From Stentor coeruleus (taxonomy: Eukaryota > Ciliophora > Heterotrichea > Heterotrichida > Stentoridae), in NCBI GenBank assembly GCA_001970955.1, contig MPUH01000707.1, positions 1-39,375 of the forward strand: DNA of 39,375 nucleotides, read 5' to 3'. Under the pieces are notes generated by a model, which was not told where the DNA came from, made no database searches, and saw only the letters and a list, made by a program, of their open reading frames with translations. The translations under genes were made by a program, and so were the position numbers. Positions 17,294 to 27,620 of the stretch are shown one piece after another (within the stretch, counting starts at the first letter, position 1; every line of letters begins with the position of its first letter).

Positions 17294-18991
17294 ATGTTAA
17301 ACAGTGATAATAGCGAATTTAATTTTGATACTAGAGGCACAGAGAAAAAAACACATAAGAAGAAAAGCATTGAAAAATTAAAAACTCAGAGAAAGTCATT
17401 AGAAACTGAAGGTTCAGAGTCACGAATAAACAGAAAACACATATTAGCAAACAATAAGAATCCAAGCCCATGCAATCAAAAGAAAAGCATTAAAGAAAAA
17501 AGCAAATTCCAAGTTTGTGAGAATAGAAAAACCCCAGGCTTTTATAGCAGAAGAGACTCATCTGATCAGGGACCAAGTTTTTTTTTCCAGCCAAAAGTTA
17601 ATTCTTCATCAAAATGCATATTGCGAACTGAACGTATAGACACAACTCTCTACAAAGATCCAATAAAACGATCAAAAGTTAATAACACCCCTTCAACTTA
17701 TGACACAAAGCGCTGCCCATCACCAAAATCCGAACAAGTTCTTATAAAAAAATTCGAGTCTGAGTTTAACAGAATCTCGAAAGATTTAGACTTTGATAGT
17801 TCAGGTATGCTTAACTACAGTAAATTCTGTCAAATCCTAGGTAAAATGAACTTCATCCATCAAAATATGATAAAGCCTAACAATGAAAGAGAACTCGTTC
17901 TAAAAGCTTGGGAGTTTTTAGGGGGAAAGGACTTAAATAAAGTCCATAAAAAGAATTTAAACGTGTTTTTATTAGCGGTTATGAATTTGGTAAAGAAAAT
18001 TCGCGCATCTTCAAATGATGCGATATTAGCGGGGACAAAGAAAAATTTGATGCTAATATCAGCGGAGAGTGTTAAAAAAATACATAAAGACTTTTATGAT
18101 TTATTTCAAAACAGACGAAATTTAATGAAGATTACTCCAATAAGAGAAAAGTCTTCAGGGTCTTCTAAATTTATTACCCGCCGGGCTAGTGAGAATATTT
18201 GTGAGGATTTTGTTAGTGAAAATTATAGGAAAAACTATGCTGTTAAGGTCTCTATGCCTGATACAGCTGAAGTTATTGTTGGTAATGAAGAAAAAAGACA
18301 AGAACCCAAGGATTTGACTGAAGGGATAACAGAAGTGTTCCGGACTATGCCATCTACAAATTTATTAGACACAGAGATTGATGAACTAGCAGTTAATCGT
18401 TCTCTCTACTCTTTTTCACGTCCTAAACTCTCAATTCCTAAAATAGCTAAACACAAAAGCATATCTTTACGTAGTAACTCCTGCTCATCTGAAACAACTT
18501 TATTAAAAGTTCAGTTCACATATCATTCTTGCTCGCCTATTCCTGTAACAAAAAAGTCAAAAAGCTCATCAGAAAGCGAAGGCGTTGATTTGTCTTTAAT
18601 TAACCCTCTTGTGACACCACCATCTCAATTATATAAAGATACCCAAGTAATGAATTTTGTAAACAGTTCAGTGTCAAGTCCAAGCAAACTGAGAAAAAAG
18701 TCGTATTTGAATGAGAAAAACCCTTCAGTTAATGAGTTTACTATAAAGAACACTTGCAAAACTTCAAAAAGGTATAAATGCCAATCGCCTGAAAGCTATG
18801 AAGATACAGATAAGAGTTTGCTGATTACAATAGTCCTTCCAGACAATACAGAACAATATCTTCGATTGCATAAAAATGACGATCTTAATACAGTTCTTAA
18901 GAGCTTTGGCAATAAATATAATCTCAAAGCTGAGCAGCTGACTAAGTTGAAAACTGAAATCTTGGGTAAAATTAAAACTAGTAATATATAA
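17294..18991 (+). CDS. Degenerate EF-hand protein with C-terminal ubiquitin-like-looking domain, paralogue A
   Basis: 565 residues. The N-terminal 145 are basic and disordered. One EF-hand-like loop is at 166-177 (DFDSSGMLNYSK) with Asp at positions 1 and 3 and Gly at 6, but Lys instead of Glu at 12, so calcium binding is doubtful. After it come ERELVLKAWEFLGGKD (199-213), an all-helical stretch, and FQNRRNLM (271-278). A Ser-rich middle leads to a C-terminal module (about 500-560, LLITIVLPDNTEQYLRL) resembling a short beta-grasp fold. The same order of blocks occurs in the gene at 29761-31209, so the two are paralogues. Such EF-hand-plus-tail proteins are plentiful in ciliates; the exact role is unknown. 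Confidence 0.7.
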   Translation: MLNSDNSEFNFDTRGTEKKTHKKKSIEKLKTQRKSLETEGSESRINRKHILANNKNPSPCNQKKSIKEKSKFQVCENRKTPGFYSRRDSSDQGPSFFFQPKVNSSSKCILRTERIDTTLYKDPIKRSKVNNTPSTYDTKRCPSPKSEQVLIKKFESEFNRISKDLDFDSSGMLNYSKFCQILGKMNFIHQNMIKPNNERELVLKAWEFLGGKDLNKVHKKNLNVFLLAVMNLVKKIRASSNDAILAGTKKNLMLISAESVKKIHKDFYDLFQNRRNLMKITPIREKSSGSSKFITRRASENICEDFVSENYRKNYAVKVSMPDTAEVIVGNEEKRQEPKDLTEGITEVFRTMPSTNLLDTEIDELAVNRSLYSFSRPKLSIPKIAKHKSISLRSNSCSSETTLLKVQFTYHSCSPIPVTKKSKSSSESEGVDLSLINPLVTPPSQLYKDTQVMNFVNSSVSSPSKLRKKSYLNEKNPSVNEFTIKNTCKTSKRYKCQSPESYEDTDKSLLITIVLPDNTEQYLRLHKNDDLNTVLKSFGNKYNLKAEQLTKLKTEILGKIKTSNI

Positions 18992-19389
18992 TAACAATGA
19001 TAGTAAATTTATATTTGAACACTTTTATTAGTTTTAGATATTAGTCCTTTTTGATATACAATGAATTTGCTTTTATAAACTAATATTATATTTAATTAAT
19101 ATACTAATATGGATACTGATGACTAGTTTAATATCTTCAGAAATGCTACAGTATACCTTCCTAAGTTTTAGTATGTATTAGCTATTGACTAGAATAAGAA
19201 AGCCAAGACGGGTGATAGAATTTTACTTTTTTCCCTAAGATAAAAATTGAATCAGAGGTCTACGGAGGTAACTAAGGGTAAACAGTAAATTATTTGTAAT
19301 CTAATATTTAATTAATAGAATTAGCGGGTATATATATATTTATATAGTTATATATAATAAACTACAAAGCATTAGGACGCAAAAAAGAT
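18992..19389. other. Intergenic between convergent genes, nothing recognised
   Basis: AT-rich, with an alternating TA stretch near 19330-19360. No frame or motif of note. It must hold the 3' ends of both flanking transcripts. Confidence 0.45.
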
Positions 19390-20943
19390 TTAAGCTTTAC
19401 CCTTAATATTAACTTTTCGAATACTATTATCAGAAGCTTCGCCAAAGCTTACAAGGCTTTTGATTATGTTTTGATCAGAGTCTTCATCTAGAATATGACC
19501 TTTAAATTTATTGCTTGCTTCATAAGCTTTCTCGATTCCTACACGGACATCTGATTCAACTTTCAAAACCAAGTTTTTCTATATATGACTTACATTTTGT
19601 CGGAATGGGCTAAGTATCCTTAAGATTTTTACTTTGAGCTCAGTTATTCTTCCTAATAACTCACCTTTAGACTCTTTATATGTAGGTCGACGGTGCTTGG
19701 GCATAACAGGAGGAGGTTCGAGATAAAGTCCAAAAGCCGAATTATTTTTCTTTGCCCAATTTACAACATTTTTATAAACCCCAAGAACTTTAATCATTCG
19801 TTCTTTATCATATTCAATTTCTCTAGTCTTCTTATTAACTTCTAGCTCAAGAGTTTTAGCAGGGTTAATATTTTCAGTTTTTATCATATTCAGCATAGAA
19901 AGTTTCTCTTCCATTTCTCGGTTTTTAGCATTATACTCCAAAATTCTAGTGCGTGTATAATTAATGTTTTCTAGTATTTCAGTAAACCCAGACTCATGCG
20001 TGAGAACTTTTTCAATAATTTCTTCAGGCTGATGCATGCCCGTTGCTTTTTTAACATTATCAAAAGCTGCTTCAAGTTTACTAAATTTTTGCATATCAGT
20101 TCTCAAACGTTTTTGAAGCCACAGATACCACAGCATATGCAAAAGCAACCCTTCTCTCAGTTGCATAGCCCGAAGATTTCGATCCTCATCAGCAGCAGCT
20201 TCAGAAATCTCAACCTGTCTTCTAAGTCGTTCTTCTCTCTTCATATTACTCTCTTTTTTCTGTTTCACGTCTTTTTCAATAAATTGCAGCTCATCAGTTT
20301 TTTCTCTAGTTTCTCTTGATATGAACTTTTCTAAGTTTTTTACAGCAAGTTTTGTTTGAATTCTTGCTTCTCTAACTCTTCTTTGCTTGTTGAATTCTTC
20401 AGAAAGATGCTGTTCGTGGGTTTTCAGGTATTTATTGAGCTTTAAATTTTTCATGTCTAAGTGAATTCTTGTTTGGCGCATTCGTTCTAAAATTTGCTTG
20501 TAGACTAAAGTGTCAAGTTCACTAGCTTCTTGTTGTTTTTTCATGTCTTCTATTTCTTTTTCAAGGATTTTGACTCGATTTTGTGATTTATCTGAAGTCT
20601 GAGAAAGTCTTTGAATATTTTCTTGAACAGATTGTAAGTCAAAAGCTTTAAAGTTTGCTGTTTTTACACGTAGAGAATTGATTGTTTTATTAATATCGTA
20701 GTGCTTGCGAAGGAAACCTAGTTGAGATGAGACTTCTTTAAGGTCTTCACCTTTTGACACCCTTGCTGTATCGTTCGTGCTAGCGTCTAAGAGGTTCACG
20801 AATCTTGAAGCATTTTGGCTTGAAACCATTTGACGGATTCTCCTTGTGCTTGCAATAGAGAATGAGTTACGCGAGCTGCTCATAGAAGTTCTTTTCCATC
20901 TTACAGTTGCAGGACCCGAAAAAATGTCACTAAACGAAATCAT
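19390..20943 (-). CDS. Coiled-coil protein, outer-dynein-arm docking-like (ODAD3/CCDC151, CCDC63/114 group), two exons
   Basis: Two exons (20943-19594 and 19578-19390) joined across a 15-nt intron give 512 residues. The first in-frame ATG is at 20943; codons upstream of it in the same open frame start only from TTG. The protein is nearly all coiled coil (about 90-400), with basic ends and a Pro-rich break (LEPPPVMPKHRRPTYKE, about 408-424). The segment FSKLEAAFDNVKKATGMHQP followed by EEIIEKVL resembles the conserved 'ATG..ev..kfl' block of outer-dynein-arm docking proteins ODAD1/CCDC63/CCDC151. A role in anchoring ciliary dynein arms is inferred from that resemblance; another axonemal coiled-coil protein is possible. 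Confidence 0.6.
19579..19593 (-). other. 15-nt spliceosomal intron
   Basis: On the minus strand GTAAGTCATATATAG interrupts the coding frame between Asn and Lys (phase 0). It carries an in-frame TAG, so retention would stop translation; removing it joins two protein-like frames. Length and GTA..TAG ends are those of Stentor and its heterotrich relatives. Confidence 0.88.
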
Positions 20944-21745
20944 TTTTAATTTAGTTTTCCTCGAAGTGATTAATATTTTTACGGATAATTTATACAATGA
21001 GATGCATATTAAGTATTAAGTTATATTTATCACCAACAAAGTATCGCCAATTGAATTCTTGCCTTCTATCATCTAATTTTTCAGTTAAATTCATTATTTC
21101 AGTTGTTTTTATCACGATAAAAAAATAATATTTCTATTATTAGCTGATCACTTCTTTGCAATATTTATAATTCCTCTAATTAACTTTAAAAAACTCAAAA
21201 AAGTATTACTATTTAAAATTATCCCTTTACATTAGCATGCATCTTATAAATTATTATATTTATATCTTTTATTAAATATAAAATATTATGAATTCTAGTG
21301 AGTTTATCAGTAAAACTTAGTACTGAAATATTCTTTATAGTTGCTGACACCCATAGATTTAAATTATCTCAATTTTCCAACTAATACTAAAAGCCATCAC
21401 TTTATTATTTATTTTTAAATAGTTTCATTTACGGTCTATTTAAAGCTGATACTCATAAATACTTTAAATTATTCTTCTAATATATATCAAATAAGATGAT
21501 TTACTGAACTTTAAGTAATAATTCACGCTTTTAGTGAGGCTTTTATTACTCAAATTGAATAAGGTTATTAGGTTTTTCAGAACTGAATTTGGAGCGAAAC
21601 TTCTTTTAAAGCAGTTTTAAATAAAATTCTGAAAATTTCTATGAGATAAAATTTGCCAATTTTATTTAAGATATAAGTTTCTATGATTTTTTTAAATGAT
21701 AGAAGCTTAGCATATTGCTTACAGTGGTTAATGATTAATTTATCC
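20944..21745. other. AT-rich gap, nothing recognised
   Basis: About 800 bp. Only short interrupted frames on both strands; no family recognised and no tRNA-like structure seen. Confidence 0.4.
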
Positions 21746-22246
21746 TTAACTGCTCTTTAAGTTTTCAATCAATTGAGAAGCGTCTTCTTTTTGAGATTGC
21801 TTTGGATTCTTATCTAACTTTTCTAGTTCTTGTAAGAATTTTTTAAGTTAACAGAATTCGTTAAAATAATGCTTGACTTCTTTTTCAAGCTCTAAAAACT
21901 TATTGCCCGAACTGTAAATTTATATCATTTCATTTTCTTGAAGTTTATCTACCCTAGCATTCAGTTTATATTAATGTAGGAATATTCTAAGCCATTATTT
22001 TTAGTATTAAAAGATGATATTTTGCTATTTTTTTTTTCAAAGATCCTATTATGCTGGATTCTCAAACTTTTCCTTTAGTAGGCTTTCCAGAATAATTCTT
22101 GAAGTTTTTCCTTTACTGAAGATGAGTTTTAAGTTTGACATTTTTTCAAAAGGATATTTCATTAGGATGCTTTCATTTAAGTCTTTATCTTCTATAAAAA
22201 TACTTTTAGGTCATATCTTCTGCTTACGGGTCATTTAGCCAACCAT
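21746..22246 (-). pseudogene. Decayed coiled-coil gene, unidentified
   Basis: One frame runs 166 codons from an ATG at 22246 to a TAA at 21746 without an indel. It reads PKSIFIEDKDLNESILMKYP, FSKGKTSRIILESLLKEKF, then a stop-rich middle, KLNARVDKLQENEMI, SGNKFLELEKEVKHYFNEF, and a clean tail FLQELEKLDKNPKQSQKED to LIENLKSS. About 13 in-frame stops occur, mostly TAA/TAG with two TGA. The stop-free segments of about 50 codons are far longer than chance in this composition. The same frame stays protein-like upstream to about 22310 (ELECKQCFK). No homologue recognised. It lies just downstream of AP-4 epsilon on the same strand. Confidence 0.55.
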
Positions 22247-22360
22247 TTTAATTTCAAAAAATAGTGTTGACCTCAATAAGTCCAAAAGATAAAATCACTT
22301 AAAACACTGCTTGCATTCAAGTTCCTATCATCAGGCAGACTAGTTTAATCATAAATTATG

Positions 22361-24886
22361 CTAAAAATCTAATAAGTTCTCTAGTGGTTTCTGCACTGGC
22401 TGTGGTGGGGCGGGACGAGTTTGGGGTTTAGGCTGTTCAGTTTGCTCAACACCTCCAAAAAGATTTTGGGCAAAGGCTTCTTTAGCAAGTTCCTTTTCTG
22501 TTTTCATGAATTTTGATTTTGGCTGTTTGAAGCTTTGAGAGACTGGGTTTGAGAATCTTGGTGCTTCTTGAAAATTTCCTGTAGAATATCCTAAGCCAGA
22601 GTTGCTTGAAAAGCCTGGATTGTTTGAAAAACTTGAACTAGGATTGCTTGAAAAGCCTGAACTGGGGTTACTTGAAAATCCTGAACTGGGGTTACTTGAA
22701 AAGCCTGAACTGGGGTTACTTGAAAAGCCTGAACTCGGGTTACTTGAAAAGCCTGAACTAGGATTGCTTGAAAATCCTGTACTGGGGTTACTTGAAAAAC
22801 CTGAGCCAAAGCTGCCTGAACCAGAACTACTTGAAAAACCTTGATTAGTCCCTTGATAGCCTTGAGTTGACCATGCCTTAGCCCTAACTTGAAGTTCACT
22901 AGTCACAGGTTGAGACTCTTGAGCTCTTGGAACATACTTTTCTTGAAGAGTTGGAGCTGAGTAAGGAACAAGCCTCATAGACTGAAGTGCTTCACTAGCT
23001 TTATACTCATCATTTCTTGTCTTATGTATAAGAAACCCAAGTCCTTTTCTATTCCTTTCAGGATTATACATTTTAGCTCCTCTAACAACTTGTTGTTGAA
23101 TATACGGATTCAAAAACTCAAAGTCCACAACTAATGACTGATTATTTCTAAAAGCCAAAGGACTACTGAGTTTTGTTACAACATTAGCAAACTCATAGCA
23201 TCTTTGCTGTAAGTCTTCATTACGTGAAGTAGCAAATCTGCTAATATAATCCCTACACATTTCAGAAGGAATACCTTTATTAAGTTTCTGTACTGCAGTT
23301 AAAATCCACCCTTTAGTCAAACTATCTTCAAAGCGTTTAAACAAACTTCGACATAATAAAATCACAGTTTCTTCATGTCGTTCACCTACTAACATATCCC
23401 CAAACTCACCTAAAACCCATGCAGTCACTTGCATTAAACAGTCTGGAATATTGTTGTAATTCTTCAATACATTATAATATTCATTAACCGTGAATTGTAT
23501 TAAAACTGAATCTTCTCTCCATTCATCAACTAAACGCACTAGGCTATTTACAATACTAGGTCTTATAAAATCACTAGCATTTTCAAACATCTCAATCATT
23601 GTTTTTGTGTACCATTTTGAATCTGGGGCAAATTTCTCAGCTAGTTCTGTGATTTGAGATACGATTTCTTGTTTAAGATGGAAGTCATAGGCTAAGCTTT
23701 TTAACTCGTTATTAAGTTTTTCAATAATGACTTTGATATTTGTGGCGCTACACATTTTATAAAGTAGTGAAAGAGTCTTGCGTTTCAATGTTTCGTCTGG
23801 ATCTTCAAGACAATCAACTACAATCATTTGATGTTTTAAAGAGTATTTTGGGTTAATTTTTACGATACTAATCAGCCCTGTGATCCCTGTGTACTTTAAA
23901 TTATTATCCCCAGCTGTTAGAAAACGTGACACAAGCTGAGCAGCACTTTCTATAAGAGGAGGGTGAGGATAAATCTGCGTGATTGTTTTCATACATTGAT
24001 ATACAAGAGCATAGCCTATATTATCCCCAATTTCATCAGCTCTTCTCATAACTTCTGATATAGCATCATGCATTTGGTCACTTGCTCTCTTGTCCCCTTC
24101 TCCTAATCTTGCTAATATTTCTAATATCCTAATCTGTATCCAAGGTGCTGGCATTTTGTGGTAATCGAAATCTCGAGGAAGTCTATGTTCATTGATTTGC
24201 CTGAGTATAGCTATAAACGATGTGATGATATCTTTAAAAAGTGGGACATTTTCTGGGTCTTTAAGAAGCTCAGCGAATGCATTAAGCGAAGCCCCCATCA
24301 CAGAAGGATCTCTGTCACATAGCATCTTGCGGAAGATAGGAATATATTCAGAAGCTTGGGATGGAGACACTTTTATAAATCGACTTAAAACCATTACAGC
24401 TTTTTTCCTTATAAGTTCATGAGTATGAGTGGTTAAACGAACAATCTGATCTGAAAATGCATGTAAAAACCCTGCATTGACAAGCTTGCAAACTGCAGTT
24501 AGAGCTGCAGAGACTTCTAAGTAATTAGAGCTTTGTAGGTCTCTTTGAAGGTTAGCAACTAGCAATATTAGCATTGGGCTTTCAGAAGGTAGGCATAATG
24601 CACAAGTTACATAACCTACTCTTTTTGCAGCAACACTTGGACAGTTTGTCATATTAATCGCGTGAATATAAGCAAAGGATGAATCGTGTCCGAGCATTTC
24701 AATATAAATTGCTCTAATAAGCATTTCTTTCATTTTCTTGATTGGTATTCCAGGCTCAGATATTTTTGTCTTTAAGTTGATAACTTCTTGAGTGATAATT
24801 TTGTCTTCTTCCTGCTTGCTTTTAGACTCACCAATAGATTTGACTAGGTCAAATAGTTCTTTGGATAAGTGACTACCAGAGGACAT
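22361..24886 (-). CDS. AP4E1: AP-4 complex subunit epsilon, lacking the ear domain
   Basis: Large adaptin of the AP-4 coat, which sorts cargo at the trans-Golgi network without clathrin in animals. The N-terminus (HLSKELFDLVKSIGESKSKQ, 6-25), EMLGHDSSFAYIHA, LRQINEHRLPRDFDYH and KMPAPWIQI match AP-4 epsilon closely. The helical trunk spans about 1-610. The protein then enters a low-complexity tail of 8-residue repeats and stops at 841 residues, whereas human epsilon is 1137: no appendage (ear) domain is present. The C-terminus is PLENLLDF, which resembles a short adaptor-type LLDF peptide (function inferred). Start ATG at 24886, stop TAG. Confidence 0.9.
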   Translation of the reverse strand: MSSGSHLSKELFDLVKSIGESKSKQEEDKIITQEVINLKTKISEPGIPIKKMKEMLIRAIYIEMLGHDSSFAYIHAINMTNCPSVAAKRVGYVTCALCLPSESPMLILLVANLQRDLQSSNYLEVSAALTAVCKLVNAGFLHAFSDQIVRLTTHTHELIRKKAVMVLSRFIKVSPSQASEYIPIFRKMLCDRDPSVMGASLNAFAELLKDPENVPLFKDIITSFIAILRQINEHRLPRDFDYHKMPAPWIQIRILEILARLGEGDKRASDQMHDAISEVMRRADEIGDNIGYALVYQCMKTITQIYPHPPLIESAAQLVSRFLTAGDNNLKYTGITGLISIVKINPKYSLKHQMIVVDCLEDPDETLKRKTLSLLYKMCSATNIKVIIEKLNNELKSLAYDFHLKQEIVSQITELAEKFAPDSKWYTKTMIEMFENASDFIRPSIVNSLVRLVDEWREDSVLIQFTVNEYYNVLKNYNNIPDCLMQVTAWVLGEFGDMLVGERHEETVILLCRSLFKRFEDSLTKGWILTAVQKLNKGIPSEMCRDYISRFATSRNEDLQQRCYEFANVVTKLSSPLAFRNNQSLVVDFEFLNPYIQQQVVRGAKMYNPERNRKGLGFLIHKTRNDEYKASEALQSMRLVPYSAPTLQEKYVPRAQESQPVTSELQVRAKAWSTQGYQGTNQGFSSSSGSGSFGSGFSSNPSTGFSSNPSSGFSSNPSSGFSSNPSSGFSSNPSSGFSSNPSSGFSSNPSSSFSNNPGFSSNSGLGYSTGNFQEAPRFSNPVSQSFKQPKSKFMKTEKELAKEAFAQNLFGGVEQTEQPKPQTRPAPPQPVQKPLENLLDF
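22623..22814 (-). repeat. 24-bp tandem repeat coding SSGFSSNP
   Basis: About eight near-identical 24-nt units inside the AP-4 epsilon tail (residues about 691-754). Full units start at 22623, 22647, 22671, 22695, 22719, 22743 and 22767, with a diverged one after 22791. Unit consensus on the plus strand is CTTGAAAAGCCTGAACTGGG plus GTTA. Units differ by a few substitutions and by no indels, so the reading frame is kept. Confidence 0.92.
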
Positions 24887-26147
24887 ATTTTATTTGATAT
24901 TCATTGAGTAGATTTAATAAGCAATAAGAAATCTATGCATTTAAAATCTCTCATATATTTAGTTATAAAGTAAACTTTAAGTGTTGTGCTCAAATTATTT
25001 TTTTACAGCATATTTGTGTTTCCCTTATAATATCATTATTCTGTCTAGTTTCCAATTATATTCTTCAATATATATTCAAATATTAAATTAAATTTGATTT
25101 AGGCACACTCTTGGATACTTTTAATGCAATATTTTTGATTATTTTCATATTAAAGTGCAAGCTTCGTAGGGTAGCCACTGTTCATGATTTTATAAGAATT
25201 GTTCTAAAACTTTTATATAAAACTAAATGATCTATTCATCAGAAAATTTTGGATTCAATAAGATTTTTCAGTTGAGTATCTTTGTTTAATAAAAATAGGT
25301 ACTCAATCAGAAGGCATAAAATAATATTCATAGTTCATAGCAAATCTTAGCATTATGATAGTTTTATAATTACAAACATGGAGAAGTTTCTAATTCTTCA
25401 TTGGAAAATATTTGATGCCATTGAATAAAATATGTAAAAATAATTATAGAATGGACAATAGGATTTTCCCTGTATATGCTTTTGTTTTTATAACTCATTA
25501 AATTTATTATTTCCACCCTATTCTACAGTTTTAATTAGCAATTCCTCAAGAAATATTTAAAATATATTTTAGTAAATTGTCATTTAAAATAGCCAACATA
25601 ATTATTTTCCACAAAATCTTCTTTATTTAAACTCGTTTTAATTATTCTTATATTCAGCATACATTCTTAGTTCTACCTAAATAAGAATTTAATCTGATAA
25701 TCAAAAGAATTTGTCTTTGGATTGAAACTTAAATTTTTATGATTAGCCTTATTTCACCATATTAACTAAAATTCATCTATCATTTTTACTTTCATAGACT
25801 TATCAAAATCCTTAATCTATTTTGAAAAATTGATTTTTATAATATCAGTTCTTTCATGCGATCGAATCCAATAGAAATTCAAAAAAAAACTTTAAATATT
25901 TAATAAAATTTGATTTATCTCTTTTAAAGTATCTTAAAAGCTTTTAATCAACCCAAACAACTTAAATTCAAGTTGTATAACTCTTTCGAATATAAATTAC
26001 TTGTAAAATTAAATAAATTTATTTTCCTAAACAAAATTCACAAATTACTTTTTTATTAACTACACTCTAATAAAAAAACAAAAAAACTCCTCATGAACTA
26101 TTAATTTTACAGCTAAACTCAGAGTTATAAGCAATATAATATAAATT
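24887..26147. other. 1.26-kb AT-rich gap, one possible relic
   Basis: Contains the weak plus-strand relic listed at 25150-25545. The remainder (24887-25149 and 25546-26147) shows only short frames with no recognisable motif. Part of it must be the upstream region of AP-4 epsilon. Confidence 0.4.
25150..25545 (+). pseudogene. Possible decayed gene, unidentified
   Basis: One frame reads LKCKLRRVATVHDFIRIVLK, LLYKTK, SIHQKILDSIRFFS, RYSIRRHKIIFIVHSKS, and MEKFLILHWKIFDAIE, then a cluster of five TAA/TAG within about 13 codons, and DFPCICFCFYNSLN. Stops are TAA, TAG and TGA. The long clean stretches suggest coding ancestry, but AT-rich DNA can mimic this. No family recognised. Confidence 0.3.
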
Positions 26148-27362
26148 TTAATTACTTTTTATTGAAACTTTTGCTACAACAACAGTTATATCATCAATTT
26201 TCCCTCCCGCATAAACTCTGCTTTTTTTAGCTTGATTGTTAAATGTTACAGAAAATGGGGTGTTTGAGTTACCTATCGCCCTAATTTTCGCAATTTTCGC
26301 TATAATACTTGCCAATTTATCTAATGTCTGTCCCTTATATTGTTCCAAAATTTTCAAAATTTCTTGAGGATACATATTATCCCATAGTCCATCAGATCCC
26401 ATAATAGCAATATCCCCAGGCATTGTTGTTATCATAAATTCATCAGCATCACTAATATCATCACTTTTATCAAATTCAATTCTGTCCAACTTAGTATCTT
26501 TAAGTTGCTTTATTGAAAACCTTCGTGAAAGTTGATAAGGGGTATTGAAACTATGGATTTTAGCAGTAGTCTGGAAGACAATTTTATATTTTCCATCAAA
26601 CCTTACAAGGATCATCCCACAATCTCCTAAGTTAAGAATATTCATCTGCCTTCCGCTCAATGATGCTAAAAGAAAGGTTGACCCACCACCACATTCTATA
26701 GAATTATAAGCTTGTCTAATGATTTCTCTACAATTCACAGATGAAGCTCCAGTTTTGAAAGAATGGGTCCTGACGAATTCTTCACATCGAATCATGAGCT
26801 CAGTCGAAAAATCATGACTAGAAATACCGAAATCTCGCCTTAATGAGCCAATCCCATCAGCAACTCCAATTACTCTTTCTGTGCAAAAGTAAGCGTCTTC
26901 ATTTAAATAGAATAATTTGCCAATTGAGTAACCTGCGCACTCAAATATATGATTAAGCACCAATGGCCTCAAAGACTTAAACACGACAGGTTGTGCTTTG
27001 AAGCGTTTGGGTTCAGGAATAGCATTTACTAGCTTACCAGTTGCACTATTTATCTGTGGGAATGAGTCTATTAGAAAAGATGTATTTTGTTGAGTGATAT
27101 AAAATTCTGAACGTGGCGGAAGCCAGATTTCGAGATAGTACTCATTGAATGTGATTGAAAATTTCATTTGCTTTGATAGGATTCTGTTATTGGAAGAAAT
27201 GTTTAGGTAAGTTGAGGTCAAACCTGAAGTCTTTTTGAATGTAATCCTATAAAGTCTTGCATTATGTTTTCTATGAATTTTGAAGTTCGCTAAGTAAAAG
27301 AACTTTGCAAGACTCAAAAATAATCGTTTAAGATACTCATAGGTTAAGGGATCTGCATCCAT
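26148..27362 (-). CDS. PPTC7: PP2C-type Ser/Thr phosphatase, PPTC7-like
   Basis: A metal-dependent protein phosphatase. The catalytic domain (about 145-402) carries the metal-binding residues: NEDAYF (D156), GVADGIG (D169, G170), LGDCG (D247), SDGLWDN (D324) and GGKIDDITVVVA near the C-terminus. The order HSFNTPYQLS followed by the DIAIMGSDGLWDNM block is diagnostic of the PPTC7/azurocystin subgroup rather than classical PP2C. In animals and yeast PPTC7 is mitochondrial and supports coenzyme Q synthesis; that location is inferred. About 140 N-terminal residues have no known domain and are extra compared with human PPTC7 (304 aa). Intact frame, ATG at 27362, stop TAA. Confidence 0.85.
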   Translation of the reverse strand: MDADPLTYEYLKRLFLSLAKFFYLANFKIHRKHNARLYRITFKKTSGLTSTYLNISSNNRILSKQMKFSITFNEYYLEIWLPPRSEFYITQQNTSFLIDSFPQINSATGKLVNAIPEPKRFKAQPVVFKSLRPLVLNHIFECAGYSIGKLFYLNEDAYFCTERVIGVADGIGSLRRDFGISSHDFSTELMIRCEEFVRTHSFKTGASSVNCREIIRQAYNSIECGGGSTFLLASLSGRQMNILNLGDCGMILVRFDGKYKIVFQTTAKIHSFNTPYQLSRRFSIKQLKDTKLDRIEFDKSDDISDADEFMITTMPGDIAIMGSDGLWDNMYPQEILKILEQYKGQTLDKLASIIAKIAKIRAIGNSNTPFSVTFNNQAKKSRVYAGGKIDDITVVVAKVSIKSN

Positions 27363-27620
27363 TTATTTAATTATACGGAGATTTTTGAACAATCGATAGT
27401 ATTATGATTGAATTAAACGAATTTTTGTGAGCATTCGTTTGATTGATTGAGGAGATAATAGATTGAGATTATTGGAGATGGGTTTTGAAGAAAACTGTTA
27501 GATGCTCGGTTTGAGAATAAAAAAATTGCTTTGATCTAAATGGCTAACCGGCTTTTTAAAGATTTTTATATATTTGGGTAATTATTGGAAGAAACCCTTA
27601 ATGGGTATAATTTGGATATT

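Noticed and set aside
22602..22844. 80-codon plus-strand frame made of repeated GLLEKPEL units
   Set aside because: It is the antisense of the 24-bp tandem repeat in AP-4 epsilon; a repeat whose unit is a multiple of three keeps other frames open as well.
22591..22899. 102-codon minus-strand frame of FQVTPVQA-type repeats
   Set aside because: Shifted reading of the same AP-4 epsilon repeat array; the adaptin frame runs through it uninterrupted.
25855..25875. GATCGAATCC, resembling a tRNA T-arm
   Set aside because: The upstream 60 bp are AT-rich without a D-arm or anticodon stem.
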